Shown here: positions 37,150-49,813 of the stretch, piece after piece
Position numbering within the stretch: position 1 is the first letter of the stretch
Layout of the letters: every line of letters starts with the position of its first letter
DNA from: Piromyces finnis
Lineage: Eukaryota; Neocallimastigomycota; Neocallimastigomycetes; Neocallimastigales; Neocallimastigaceae
DNA length: 64,000 nt
Assembly (NCBI GenBank): GCA_002104945.1
Contig: MCFH01000008.1
Coordinates: 922,501-986,500, forward strand
Direction of reading: 5' to 3'
Program-made: the position numbers and the translations under genes
Notes under the pieces: generated by a model
Seen by the model: only the letters and a program-made list of their open reading frames with translations
What the model was told of the DNA's origin: nothing
Databases searched by the model: none

Positions 37150-40100
37150 ATGCCTGATGCTCCTAAAGCACGTTTTTCAATAAAGAAATTTGTTAATAAA
37201 GAAAAATTAATTAATAATAATTATGAAATAAAATCTCTATTTAAAGATAAAAAAAAAACATTAAAAGTAGACTATAGTAATTGTAAATATGAAGTAGTCA
37301 AATATTGTACCAAAAGTTTTGGTTATCAGCAATATAAAGAAGAAGATAATGATGATTCATGGACACTTTGTTGGATGGACACAGGCGTTTCAATCGATCG
37401 AGTACTGTCAATGAAGCCTGGGCAGAAGATTAATCACTTCCCAGGAATGAATGAAATCTGTCGTAAAGATTGTCTAGCTCGTAATCTTGGAAGATTAGCA
37501 AAAGTATATCCAAAAGAATATAATTTCCATCCTAAAACATGGGTATTACCCCAAGAATGGAATGACTTTGTTACATATGCGAAGCAAAAAAGTTCTAAAA
37601 AGAATACATATATTGCAAAGCCAGATGCTGGATGTCAAGGAAAAGGAATATTATTATTTAAAAAAATACCTAAAAGTCCTAAAGATATTTTTCTTACTGT
37701 AACAAATGCAAAACATCATAATATAATTAATAATGTTGTTGTTCAAACATATATAGCATCCCCTTTACTTATTAACGGAATGAAATTTGATTTACGAGTA
37801 TATGTTCTAGTCTTATCTGCAAATCCATTAAAAATATACATTTATAAAGATGGTTTAGCTAGGTTTGCCACTGAAAAATACTCTAATCCTAATCAATCAA
37901 ATGTTAAAAATGTTAAAATGCACCTAACAAATTATGCGATAAATAAAAAGAGTAAAAATTTTGATAAAGAAATAGGTGAAGGAAAAGGTTCTAAAAGATA
38001 TATTGCTGATGTATTTAAAGAAATATCGTCTATGAAAAAATATAATATAACAGTAGATGAATTATGGGGTAAAGTATCAGATGTAGTAATAAAAACATTA
38101 GTCACTATTCAACCAATGTTAAGTCAATCTTGTAGTACATACCATAATGGATTAAAAGTATCTACTTCACCATGTTTCGAAATACTGGGATTTGATATTT
38201 TATTGGATTCAAAATTAAAGGCTTGGATATTAGTATGTAATAATAAATAAAAATTAAAATAATTATATTACTGTGATTTTATTTTATATCTGTAATATAT
38301 ATAAATAAACAATTTAATTTATGTCTGTAATTATTTTAATATATATCTACAACAAAATGATTAATAAAATACAATAAAGATAAATTTACTTTTTTGGAAT
38401 TAACTATTTTAATAATTTTATTATTCACTAATATAATTATATAATAGGAAGTAAATCATTCTCCAAGCTTCACATGTGATACTGTATTAGATTTCGAAAT
38501 AAAAAGAGGTGTTATTATAAACGCTTTAAGAATGATTGATTTTGATAATCTTTTAATGAATAAATTGAACAAGAAAATAAAATGCAATTCAAATGAAAAA
38601 GGGAAAAGACATTCTACCTTTTCTATTAAAAAATTATCAAATGAAAATGAAGTGGTAGATTCAAACGAATTACCAAAAATTGAAAATACAGATAATATAA
38701 CTCAAATGAAGAAAAAAAAAGACGATGTGAAAGAAAGAAAAAATAATTATTCAGGTCAATATAGTATATCAACATTAATGGATAAAAATAAGTCCTTAGT
38801 AAAAGATTTAAATGGAATTGTTTTATATTCTAAATTAAAAGGCCCTCACAACTTAAATTCATATTCTATAAATAATCAATCAAAAAAGAAAAAAAATAAT
38901 AAAGAAACAAAAACAAAAAAAAGAGTTATTGATAATCATATTAGCAATAGCTTAGCCTCTGAAGTTTATCTCGGTAAACCTCTTCCAAAAATAGGAAAAA
39001 ATAAAAAAAATAGTAATTCAAATATAAAAAAAAATGTTAAAAATAATGATAATGATAAAAAAGAAAAAGAATATAAAGAAAATAGGGATATAAATAATAT
39101 AGAAATAGATAAAATTGAAAATGTAAATGAGGACAGAGATGATTATAATAACAATGATACAAAAAATGGTGAAACACTTAATAATGATGATACAAAAAAC
39201 AGTGAACCAATTAATAATAATGATGAAAACAATGAAAATTTAAAAAAAAATACAGATATATTTAAAGAACATGATTTTATGTATATTATAAAAACCAAAA
39301 AAGAATTTACAACGGATGAAATTTTAAAATTCCAAAATATATATGAAAATGAAAATAAAGGAAATTATTACAGAGCTTATCCTTGTGATAATGAAGGCCA
39401 AATGAAAAAATATAAAAGCTTTATTCAAGTAACATCTAAAACTCTAAACACAAATACATTAGCAACAAAAATAAGATTGGAATATTTAAGAAAAAAGAAA
39501 GAAAAAGAAGAAGAAGAAGAAAGAAAACGTATTCTATGGAAGAAAAAAGTTAAACAAGGATACTTTATTGGAAGATATAAAATTAATAAAAAGGATGAAA
39601 ATAATCTATATGAGAAATTTAAAGGATCCTTATATAATAAAATTAATAATATTAAAAAAATAAATTCATCAGATTCATTATCAAGTTCAACTAGTTATAC
39701 TTCTATTGCAAATATCAAAAATCTTTCATTTGATATTAATAATTGTGAATATGAATCACTAGATAGTAATATTACACCAACGAAAAAAAATACAAATGTA
39801 ATTTCAACATTTTCGAGTAATCAAACATTAAATAAAATTTTAGGTGAGAAACCGTTAAATAACTCAAATAACCTATTTAAAATAAATTTTCCCTTTGAAA
39901 TAACAAGTTCATCATTCAGTAATTTCAAGGATATAAAAAGCAATTTATCAAATAGAAATAAGCAATTGTTTATTAATGGAAAACAAATTAATTTTGAAAA
40001 TAATAACAATGACGATGATAACACATATTTTAAATATGTATTAATAAATGAAAAGATTTCAAAAGACAATGATTCATTACGATGTCAATCAGCACCTTCA

Positions 40101-40166
40101 CTAAGAAAAGAGCAGTCCTTATCAGGACTTAAAACATATGACATTGTTTTTGAAAATTATAATTAA
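37150..40166 (+). CDS. TTLL6: TTLL6/13-like tubulin polyglutamylase
   Basis: Exons 37150-38232 and 38448-40166 join in phase 0 and give 933 residues. The TTL catalytic domain covers about residues 45-395. The sequence shows HFPGMNEICRKDCLARN, the ATP-grasp loop KPDAGCQGKGI, NGMKFDLRVYVLV, HLTNYAINKKS and FEILGFDILLDSKLKAW. The catalytic EVNHSPSF follows the splice junction directly. These fit the TTLL6/TTLL13/TTLL7 group of autonomous glutamylases, which lengthen glutamate side chains on tubulin tails, mostly in axonemes. A basic segment follows the core (KKKEKEEEEERKR, about residue 700), within a long Asn/Lys/Ser-rich tail of about 530 residues. In this fungus the likely substrate is flagellar tubulin of zoospores. 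TTLL subtype is judged from motifs only. Confidence 0.93.
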
Positions 40167-40260
40167 TTTGATACATACAATATAATAAGAATTATATTAT
40201 ATATAACTTATTATTAATTTTATTTTTTATTTTTTATTTTTTATTAAATTCATTGATAGT

Positions 40261-40298
<38 letters not shown>

Positions 40299-40784
40299 TA
40301 TTAATTATCATTTCAATAATTGTATTACTTTTAAGAAAGTAATTGCTAATTTATCATTTTAAACCTAGTATACAATTATATAAGTATCACATCAATAGAA
40401 CATATTAATTAAAAATACATATTTACATACTTTATTTAATTTTATGAATTATATAAATTATATAAATTCCATCTTTATATCAAACTATCATTTTTTCTTT
40501 TTATTTAATGAATTCAATTATAATAAAAGCTATGAATATTATTATATACATAATTTATTTAATTTGATTGGAGTATACATAATTGTTTGTTTGTGATAAT
40601 TAATAAATTTCATTTAAATAAAATAAAATTTTTAAATTATACAACTTATTTAAAACAATTAACAAAATTATTTTAATTATTTTTAAATTTAAAATTTAAT
40701 TTATATTGTTTAAAATATTATTATTTTTTCTTTCTTTTGTTCCTCAAAATATTTCATTACAAATATATATAAAATTTTAACAAA
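40167..40784. other. Intergenic between TTLL and NUP85
   Basis: About 620 bp contain a repeated TTTTTTATT stretch (40217-40243) and an A run of about 28 nt (40266-40293). No gene is seen. Confidence 0.5.
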
Positions 40785-42725
40785 ATGAATTCATATAATC
40801 TGGGATTTAATGTGAATAATCAACAATTAACAAATAATAATCAAATAATATTAGGAAGATTTAACCCATCAAATCAATCTGGAGTATTCACTATTGGTGC
40901 AAAAGATGCTTCTGATATTGATAATGTAGAAAAAGTTAAGAATAAATTATCTAATTGTTTCTGGAAACAAATTCCAGAATCAAGAAGATCATTCATAGCT
41001 AGTACTTTTGAAATTTTTATGGATCTCCATAACAATAAAACTCTTACTGAAAATGAAATTATCAATGACAAAATTAATATATTAAATAAATATAGTAAAG
41101 AATATAGAGAAAAGATAGAAATTGAAAAAAATAATAGCTTAAATGATGAAAAAGAAAGAGAAATGTATAATGAAATATATAGTATTTTTCATTTATATGA
41201 AGTTTTATATTTAAGTGAAAATGATAATAATAATATTTCTGAATTATTAGCAAGATGGTTAACTGATAATTTTTATAATATAACCGCTAATGAAGACAAA
41301 ATATTTAAATTAAATAAACCATTAAATAATGAAGAAGATTGGAAATTATTATTAAAATGTATTTTAAATATCAATAAATATAGAATAAAAGCATTGAATC
41401 TACTTCAAAAGTATTGTTTTAATAATTCATTATATAACAACAAAAATTCTGTTTTTGAAAAGTTAATAGAAATTATTAATTCAATGCCACTTGTAACAGA
41501 TTTTTCAAAATATGATGAATATAAAAAAACTTGGATCAGATGGCAAAGTAAAGTAAAAATTATATTTAAAGAATCAAATTACATGGTACCAAGTAATGTA
41601 TCTTTTGACTTTGACATCGAAAATTATTGTCATAAGATATTTGGTATATTGTCAGGAAATATGGAAAGTATTATTTCTTCTTGTGATTCCTGGAAGCAAA
41701 TTATAGTTTCATTAATTTATTTCCATCAACCAGAAACAAAAGTTTCCGATATTAAAACATTATTTGTTCATTGTAAAGATACAACTAATGGCACATTATT
41801 AGATTCTATTTTATCATCATTATTTAAAGAGGATTTAAATAATTGTGTTACTTTTTGTTCAAAATATGATTTCTGGTGGTTAGTAACACATATATCTGAC
41901 TTGATCTCATACCACTATAAATTTGAAGGTTTAAAAGATTATAATTGTGATTTAGCCAGTTGGTTCAAAATTAACTACGCTGATTCATTAGGTTTACAAA
42001 ATGATAATTGGGAGATTGCATTAGGATATGTTAGCACATGTCCTGATGACATTAAAGAATCTTTAAAAACTGAATTAATTAATCATATTCCATTAAATTC
42101 AGAAGATAAGGTAAAAAAACTTATTCTAAATTGTAAAAAATATAATTTAAAAAACGTAATTATAGATATTCATAAAACCCTTGGAATGAAAGAATATAAA
42201 AAAGGTAATTATGGTGAAGCCATTAAACATTACATGGAAATTGATGATTCTTATAGAATTTCTTTAATATGTAATGAATTAATATCCCAATATATAGAAA
42301 ATGGAGATTTATCACAACTTCATTTTATTGAATCATTAAATCAAAATAGTTTGTATAATTCCAAAATTAATTTCTTAGCAAGATATAAACAATTCCAAGA
42401 ATTATACAGAGAGAAACAATACAAAAAAGCTGGATCACTTCTTATTCAACTTTTAACCAGTGAAATTGCACCAAAAAACTTTTGGTATATCATACTTATT
42501 GATGCTGTTCCATTATTGGAAAACAAACAAATTATATTTAATTCATCAGAAACATATGAACTCATGAGATGTTTAGAAGAAATTACTACTAGTCATAGAA
42601 AAAATGAATATTTAGCTACATTAAATAAAAAAGTAAAATCAGAGGAAGAATTAGAGAATTTAATAAACGTCATAAGAATAGCACTTGTAAGAAATTTAGC
42701 AAGAACAAGTGCATTATTAATATAA
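40785..42725 (+). CDS. NUP85: Nucleoporin NUP85
   Basis: This is a single exon of 646 residues; the human protein is 656. The start follows an A-rich leader (AACAAAATG). The body is an alpha-helical ACE1-type solenoid. Conserved family stretches are visible throughout: FWKQIPESRRSF, the short WWLVTHISDL segment, the NHIPLNSEDKV turn, and the strongly conserved end with EIAPKNFWYIILIDAVPLLE, SSETYELMRCLEEIT and ALVRNLAR. NUP85 is a Y-complex (Nup84/Nup107 complex) subunit in the scaffold of the nuclear pore, where it contacts Seh1. Absence of introns contrasts with the genes around it. Confidence 0.95.
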   Translation: MNSYNLGFNVNNQQLTNNNQIILGRFNPSNQSGVFTIGAKDASDIDNVEKVKNKLSNCFWKQIPESRRSFIASTFEIFMDLHNNKTLTENEIINDKINILNKYSKEYREKIEIEKNNSLNDEKEREMYNEIYSIFHLYEVLYLSENDNNNISELLARWLTDNFYNITANEDKIFKLNKPLNNEEDWKLLLKCILNINKYRIKALNLLQKYCFNNSLYNNKNSVFEKLIEIINSMPLVTDFSKYDEYKKTWIRWQSKVKIIFKESNYMVPSNVSFDFDIENYCHKIFGILSGNMESIISSCDSWKQIIVSLIYFHQPETKVSDIKTLFVHCKDTTNGTLLDSILSSLFKEDLNNCVTFCSKYDFWWLVTHISDLISYHYKFEGLKDYNCDLASWFKINYADSLGLQNDNWEIALGYVSTCPDDIKESLKTELINHIPLNSEDKVKKLILNCKKYNLKNVIIDIHKTLGMKEYKKGNYGEAIKHYMEIDDSYRISLICNELISQYIENGDLSQLHFIESLNQNSLYNSKINFLARYKQFQELYREKQYKKAGSLLIQLLTSEIAPKNFWYIILIDAVPLLENKQIIFNSSETYELMRCLEEITTSHRKNEYLATLNKKVKSEEELENLINVIRIALVRNLARTSALLI

Positions 42726-43165
42726 TTTACTAGATTTATATAAAGTACCATTAAATTCAAAAATAAAAAACATAATATATGCTATTAAAAAAAAATTAAA
42801 AAAACCTTAAAAATAATATTTTCTAATATTTATAAATTATTGAAAGAATTTAAATAAACAAACATTTTTATTATTTATAAGAAACCAATTTTTATATCTA
42901 ATCAAAAAAATTTAATAATTAACTTATTCATAACCCATAACTAATAACTAAAATAAATAATTAGTATTAAAATAAATTTTCAAGAATAGAGTATTGCTAT
43001 TTTTGTAAAAATTATTGTAGTATTGAAATTATTTGGTAGTAATATGATTGGCTGTTTTTTAGAAAAAAATGAATTGATTGGAATATTTTTAAATTATTGA
43101 GTATTATTTGGAAATTTTCCTAGTTAATATTTGTACCTCTCTCTCTAAACGAACACTATATAAAG
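42726..43165. promoter_or_regulatory. Upstream region of RPS23
   Basis: This 440-bp spacer separates NUP85 from RPS23. The last 30 bases carry a pyrimidine-rich CTCTCTCTCTAAACG stretch followed by a TATAAAG just before the ATG. This is a plausible start region for a highly expressed ribosomal protein gene, but no site can be assigned. Confidence 0.35.
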
Positions 43166-44331
<1,166 letters not shown>

Positions 44332-45012
44332 GTTATATCAATTATATTGTATGTTCATATACTCGACACAATACAATAAAATATATTAAACACCAAAAAT
44401 TCATAAATTACCTTATGTATTTTATTTATCAATAACTTTTAAGTACACAATTATTTTTTAATAATTTATTTTTTTGATATTTTTTCCTTATCTTTTAAAT
44501 TATAATCGAGCAAATTTTTTTTGGAAAATAATTCATAATAATTGCAAAAACAAAAATAATAAATTTTATGCAACAATTGTACATAATAACAATAATATAT
44601 TTTTACTTAATTTTATATTTAATTATTAAATTATTTAGATTTTTTATAGGGAATATTTTGAAGGAAAATAATAATTAAAATATTTATAGTATTATTTTAT
44701 TTTTAATAGTTGTTTTTAGAAAAAAAAAAATGTAGAGTTATTATTTTTTTTATACCAATTCATTTTTTTATATTATTTGTATCAAAAGTAATATAAATTT
44801 TTTTATAATTAAATATAGTTATTTAAAATGGGATAAAAAATATAAAAAGATTGGCATTTTAATTTGAAATTATGTTGATTTTGTAGTTAATAAATATGGT
44901 ACGGGTGGAATAACACTATCTAAAAAAAAATATATTATAATTTTTACTTTGTTATAATCTAATAACTAGAAATTTCATTATTGATTGTTTTTTTAAGATG
45001 TAAACAGGATTT
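44332..45012. other. Intergenic
   Basis: About 680 bp follow the RPS23 stop. Sequence is AT-rich with A and T runs, and no gene is recognised. Confidence 0.5.
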
Positions 45013-45406
45013 AATGTTTGTATTTTTTTGAATGAAAACATTATGAGCTCATGGGCACCATATTATCATGACTGATGTTACTTTTTATTTCATTTAAATT
45101 TATCAGGTAGGGAACAATCCCACACAGTACGAATTGTAAAACGTTCCTTCTTGGTGGAACTTTAGCATAGGATGAACTATAAATCGATAAGGCGGAACAA
45201 AGACATTTGAATGAACACCTTTACAGTTCATTGGGGTCTCATGCTCCATATGTAGAGGGTCACACGGCTTTTCTTACTAAAACAATCCCTATCAGTAGTA
45301 GCTCTATGAGGCTACTTTTTGATAGGCTTAGTAAGACACCTAACTTAATCAAGAGTATCGACGTCGTACCGATATGGTAAAGGAGCATTCCTAATGTTCC
45401 GTACAC
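45013..45406 (-). mobile_element. A-tailed dispersed repeat, longer copy (minus orientation)
   Basis: This segment is visibly richer in G and C than its surroundings. Read on the minus strand it ends in an A-rich tail (complement of 45013-45030). Its first 125 bp or so are repeated almost exactly at 45415-45543. The remaining part (45139-45406) resembles the decayed sequence at about 45850-46095. No reading frame of note is seen, so it is either a 3' fragment of a retrotransposon or a non-autonomous SINE-like element. Confidence 0.65.
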
Positions 45407-45414
45407 AGAGTTCA

Positions 45415-45543
45415 ATGTTTGTTTTTTTTTTTTTTGAATGAAAACATTATGAGCTCATGGGCACCATATTATCATGACTGATGTTACTTTTTATTTCATT
45501 TAAATTTATCAGGTAGGGAACAATCCCACACAGTACGAATTGT
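45415..45543 (-). mobile_element. Truncated second copy of the A-tailed repeat with 8-bp target duplication
   Basis: The copy matches 45013-45138, is in the same orientation, and has a T run (A tail on the minus strand) at its 45415-45435 side. AGAGTTCA flanks it at 45407-45414 and 45544-45551. Removing the copy and one AGAGTTCA restores a continuous sequence. Confidence 0.75.
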
Positions 45544-45729
45544 AGAGTTCATTGAACTTTTATGCAACTTTAATAATTATTTTATATTATATTTATATTT
45601 ATATTTATATTTTTATATATATTATGTATTATCACCTAATATATAATGTAATATCTCAAATTAAATAAATAAATACAAGAAGAAGTGTATTCTCTTCTTA
45701 GTCTAAAAAAAAAAAAAAAAATCATGTTG

Positions 45730-46105
45730 TAGTAATGATGAATAATACATATTACAACATTTTATCATTGAATCTAAAATGACCTACTTTTATGCAATAC
45801 AGAATTATTTATCATCATATTAATACGTTTTTTCTTAATGATGAAACTTTACCTTCTTATGGATTTATTAATCAGTAAAGTAAAATAAAAGCATCTGAAT
45901 GGATAGTATAAATAGTATTAAAAAAAAAAAATTGTTTATCATCATAGTTCTATGTTCAGTATGTATAAGAATCTTGAGTTTTTTTTTTTTTTTTTTATTA
46001 AAGCAATCCATAAAAATTATTTTTTGATAAGTTTAGTAAAAGAATTGATGATATAGGGATAGGACAAAGGATTGTGTTTTGTACAAAAAGTTCAATATTA
46101 TCTCA
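45730..46105 (-). repeat. Degenerate older copy of the same dispersed repeat
   Basis: Stretches such as TTAAAGCAATCC, TTTTTTGATAAGTTTAGTAAAAG and GTACAAAAAGTTCAAT match, in order, parts of 45270-45415 with mainly G-to-A and C-to-T differences. The matching is by eye and the boundaries are approximate. Confidence 0.45.
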
Positions 46106-49100
46106 CTCACACATACACCGAAAAAGTAGAGTAATTTATTTAATTCAACAAATAAAAATTATTAAGAATTCATGAAAGAGTTTAGAGTAAAACACATTTA
46201 ATATTAATAATAAATTCTATTAGATTCAAAGGTTTAACTAAATAAAAAAAAATTAAAAGATATTGTTATGTTTTGTTAAAAAGAATAAGAATTATTAAAT
46301 CTAATAAAGAATAATTAGTAATATATAATAGAAAAAAAGAAAAGTAATATGAATTAAATTCTAATTTTTAACTTTATTATTCAATTTAAATTTTAATAAT
46401 AAGTATTATTTGAACTTTAATTACTTGATATTTAAAATATAGTTTTTATTTCAAGCAAACTAGAATAAATACGAGCAAGTATTTTCTTATACCAAACATT
46501 TTTTGATAAATATATTTTTATCATTATTATATATCTAACCCTTAATTTTTACATTTTTAAAATTAATTATAAATCTTAATATAAATAATAAATAATGGTA
46601 TAAAATAATGAAATTCAATTGTGCTTTTTAAAAATAAATATTAAAAAGTATTTTCTTTTTTTAAAAGTAATTTTAAAGTATAAAATTTCTTTTAGGCCTT
46701 TAAAAACGTTATCACTTTATTTCTTTTTAGTTATTTATCAATTGATGATGAATTCTTAAGTCTCTTATTATTAAGTATTAAAATATAATACTTTTAGTTT
46801 TTATTAACCTATTATCTATTTTAAACTGTTATTAATTTATATGCTCTTTTTTTTTTTTTTTTTTTTAAAAATAATAAGTTATTTCATAAAGCATATCATT
46901 TGTATTATAAAAAGGTGGAAAGTAGCTCCACCTTTTGGATCTTAAAAATCCATTTATTATTAATTAATTTAAAGCCATCAATTATATTAAATTTTATAGT
47001 TTTCAAAAAAAGAGTTTAATCATCATTCATAACATAACCCTAATAAATTAGTAATAAATCCTGGATATATTTGAATTATTCCTGTAACATCATATCACAT
47101 GCTCAGAATACAACTGTTTTTGGAGAAATCCTTCAAAAAACTAAAAGTTTTATGAATTTATGAAATACAAAATATATAATTGTTAAGCTTCTATTTTTTT
47201 ATTAATATATTTATATATTTTATTTTATATTATAATAATATGTTTTACTTAAAATGTTTTAATAACTATTAATGAACACTTAAACAACTATATCAATATT
47301 AATAGCAAATGCAAATGGCAATAAAAGTTCAAGAATTAATGATTTTGTTTCTTTTTATTGAGTGTTTCAAAACTTTAAAAGGTTATTTTAAAATTAAATT
47401 TAGCTCAAGTAATTTTTTATGGTCATTACTAATAAATATCTGGTTAATATTTTATATAAAATATTATATATAATCATATTAAAGCAACGTATGGCTAAAT
47501 ATGATTTTGTATGGCATTTCTTTATCAAAATCTTTCTTCTTATCAAAATTTTTACTAAATAAACTATTATAAATAAAGTTTAGTAATCAGTATTAAAAAA
47601 AACCAACTACTGTAATATAATTATTGGTTAATAATAATATTATATTAAAAAATTAGTATTCTATTGGTTAAAAATATACTTATTAATAATATATTAATAC
47701 TATTTTTGATTAAAAAAAAAGAAATAAAATAATAAAAATCAATAGTTTTTTTTTAATAGTGATGTGCTAGTACCTGCTTGCTGTATTTATTAGTAATCCC
47801 TTCAACTTTTAAAAAAAAATTAAAATAAATTATTATATATAAATAATGAAATGTAAAAGATTTAATTAATAAAATAGATTTTACATTTATATTTTAAACT
47901 TTATTTAATATAAATTTATAAATTTTAATTTTTTAGAAAAGGAAAAATTTTAAAGGAATGCTGGTGAAAATTGAATATCATAGTTATATGAAAATCATGG
48001 TATAATTATTAAGTCGTTTATTATAGTGTTTGGTATTAATTTAAAATAAATGAATGTTTATTTAAATTAATTGAATAATTAATACATTTTCATTCTTTTT
48101 TTTTTTTTTTTTTTTAAAATTTATTAATTTTTTTTTAATACTAAAGTAACGTTACTATTTTTAATAAAACTTTTCATGTTTAAATTTATAATATACAATT
48201 TTGGTTGTGCTATCCACAATTTCTTTTTTATATAAAGAATATACTAAACTTATTTATTAAATATTCATTATTTATTCTTATATAAAATAAAACACTTTAT
48301 AATCGTTTTTTATTTAACAAAAATCCAAGTGCTACTTACTATTTATATAAAGAATATAATTATTTTGAATTGCTAAAGTTTAATAATTGAATAAAAAACT
48401 TTTAATTAAATTTCAAACTTTCTAAATACTTTTATATGTAAATTTAATCTATTATTATTATTTTTTGAATATAATTAGACCACTATAGAATGTATAATTT
48501 TAAATAAAATTTAATCATTGCTTATACAACTATATATAGAGTACTAGAGAAAATAATGAATAATTAGCTAAAAATATAACAACAAGAATGATCATATAAA
48601 AGTACCAGAAAAAAATTATTTTTTCAATATATTGCAATTGTTAATTTTTACACCAACAAATAACAAAAAAACTTTTAACAATTTTTCTATATTAATTAAT
48701 ATTTTTATTAAACTTTTATAAATGAATAGTTTATTCCTTCTTATTCATTTATGCATTCTTTCTTTCTTAATTATAATTATTTTTAAACTTTAGTTTTTTT
48801 TAATTAATTTTTTTATTTATAACGTTTTTATAAATTATCATAATTATATAAACTTATACTTTAAATTATTATTTAAACTATATACCAAATTAATTATATA
48901 TATAAAATATATTCTTTAATTAAATAGTTAAAAAAAAGCTTTTATTATTCACTCTTAGAGATATTTTTTAAGATGAAAAAAGAAAATATATAGAATTTAT
49001 ACCTTTTATAGAATACTTTATATATTTATATTTTTTTTTTTGTTCTTTTTTTTATGTTGACTATAAACTGTTTTTTAATAGTAATATATATTTGATAGAA

Positions 49101-49813
49101 TGATTTATAATTATATTTTAAATAATATATTTTATATATTTATATTTATTATTATTGAAATTATCAATTGTGTATATTATATATATAAATGAATTATATA
49201 TTATTAATACATTCAATATTTTTTTATATACATTATTTACGTTATATCATTTTAAAAATATTATTATATTTATATTTTTCTTTTCAATATATATTGATAA
49301 TAATGTAGATCAATGTAGAACAAAATTTTTTGGGTTAATTTATAATAATATATTATAACAATATGATTATTTTAGAATAATATATTTATTAATCAGTTAA
49401 TAGATTTATTCATATAATAATTATATATAAATTACTAATAGTTTATAATAATTATATATTGTTTTTAATACAAGAAACCTTTTAATTTGATCCTCAAATA
49501 AAAAATCAGTAATTTATAACCTATTAGATTTAATAAATGGTCAATTCATATATTAAATATTATTGCAATATATATTAATCATTTTTTTTTTATTTGACTA
49601 AAATGTATTATAAATAAAATGAAATAATAAATATTAATAATTTTATAATAATATTTATTAATTAATAAAGTTTATAATTTAACAATATTTAGGTTAAAAA
49701 ATAATATAAAAATTAAAAAAAAGAACAAAATTTCTATTTTTTTTTCACTTTTACACAAAATAATAAAGTATTCTTTTTGAATAAAGAGAATAATTGTATT
49801 ATAAATTAACAAG
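46106..49813. other. Gene-poor intergenic region, 3.7 kb
   Basis: This is AT-rich sequence with T runs (near 46848-46866 and 48096-48115) and a hairpin at 46910-46936. Open frames here are low-complexity Ile/Tyr/Phe strings without coding character. The last 80 bp before the malic enzyme start may be its promoter. Confidence 0.5.
46910..46936. repeat. Hairpin, perfect 10-bp stem with 7-nt loop
   Basis: AAAAGGTGGA (46910-46919) pairs exactly with TCCACCTTTT (46927-46936) around the loop AAGTAGC. It contains a GC-containing core in otherwise AT-only DNA and lies far from any gene. Confidence 0.7.

Noticed and set aside
45013-45551. Flanking direct repeats as LTRs of a small LTR element
   Set aside because: The second copy has its own 8-bp target duplication and an A-rich end, so two separate A-tailed insertions explain it better than LTRs.
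49155-49358. 67-codon open frame upstream of malic enzyme
   Set aside because: Ile/Tyr/Phe low complexity typical of AT-rich non-coding DNA; no splice or homology support.
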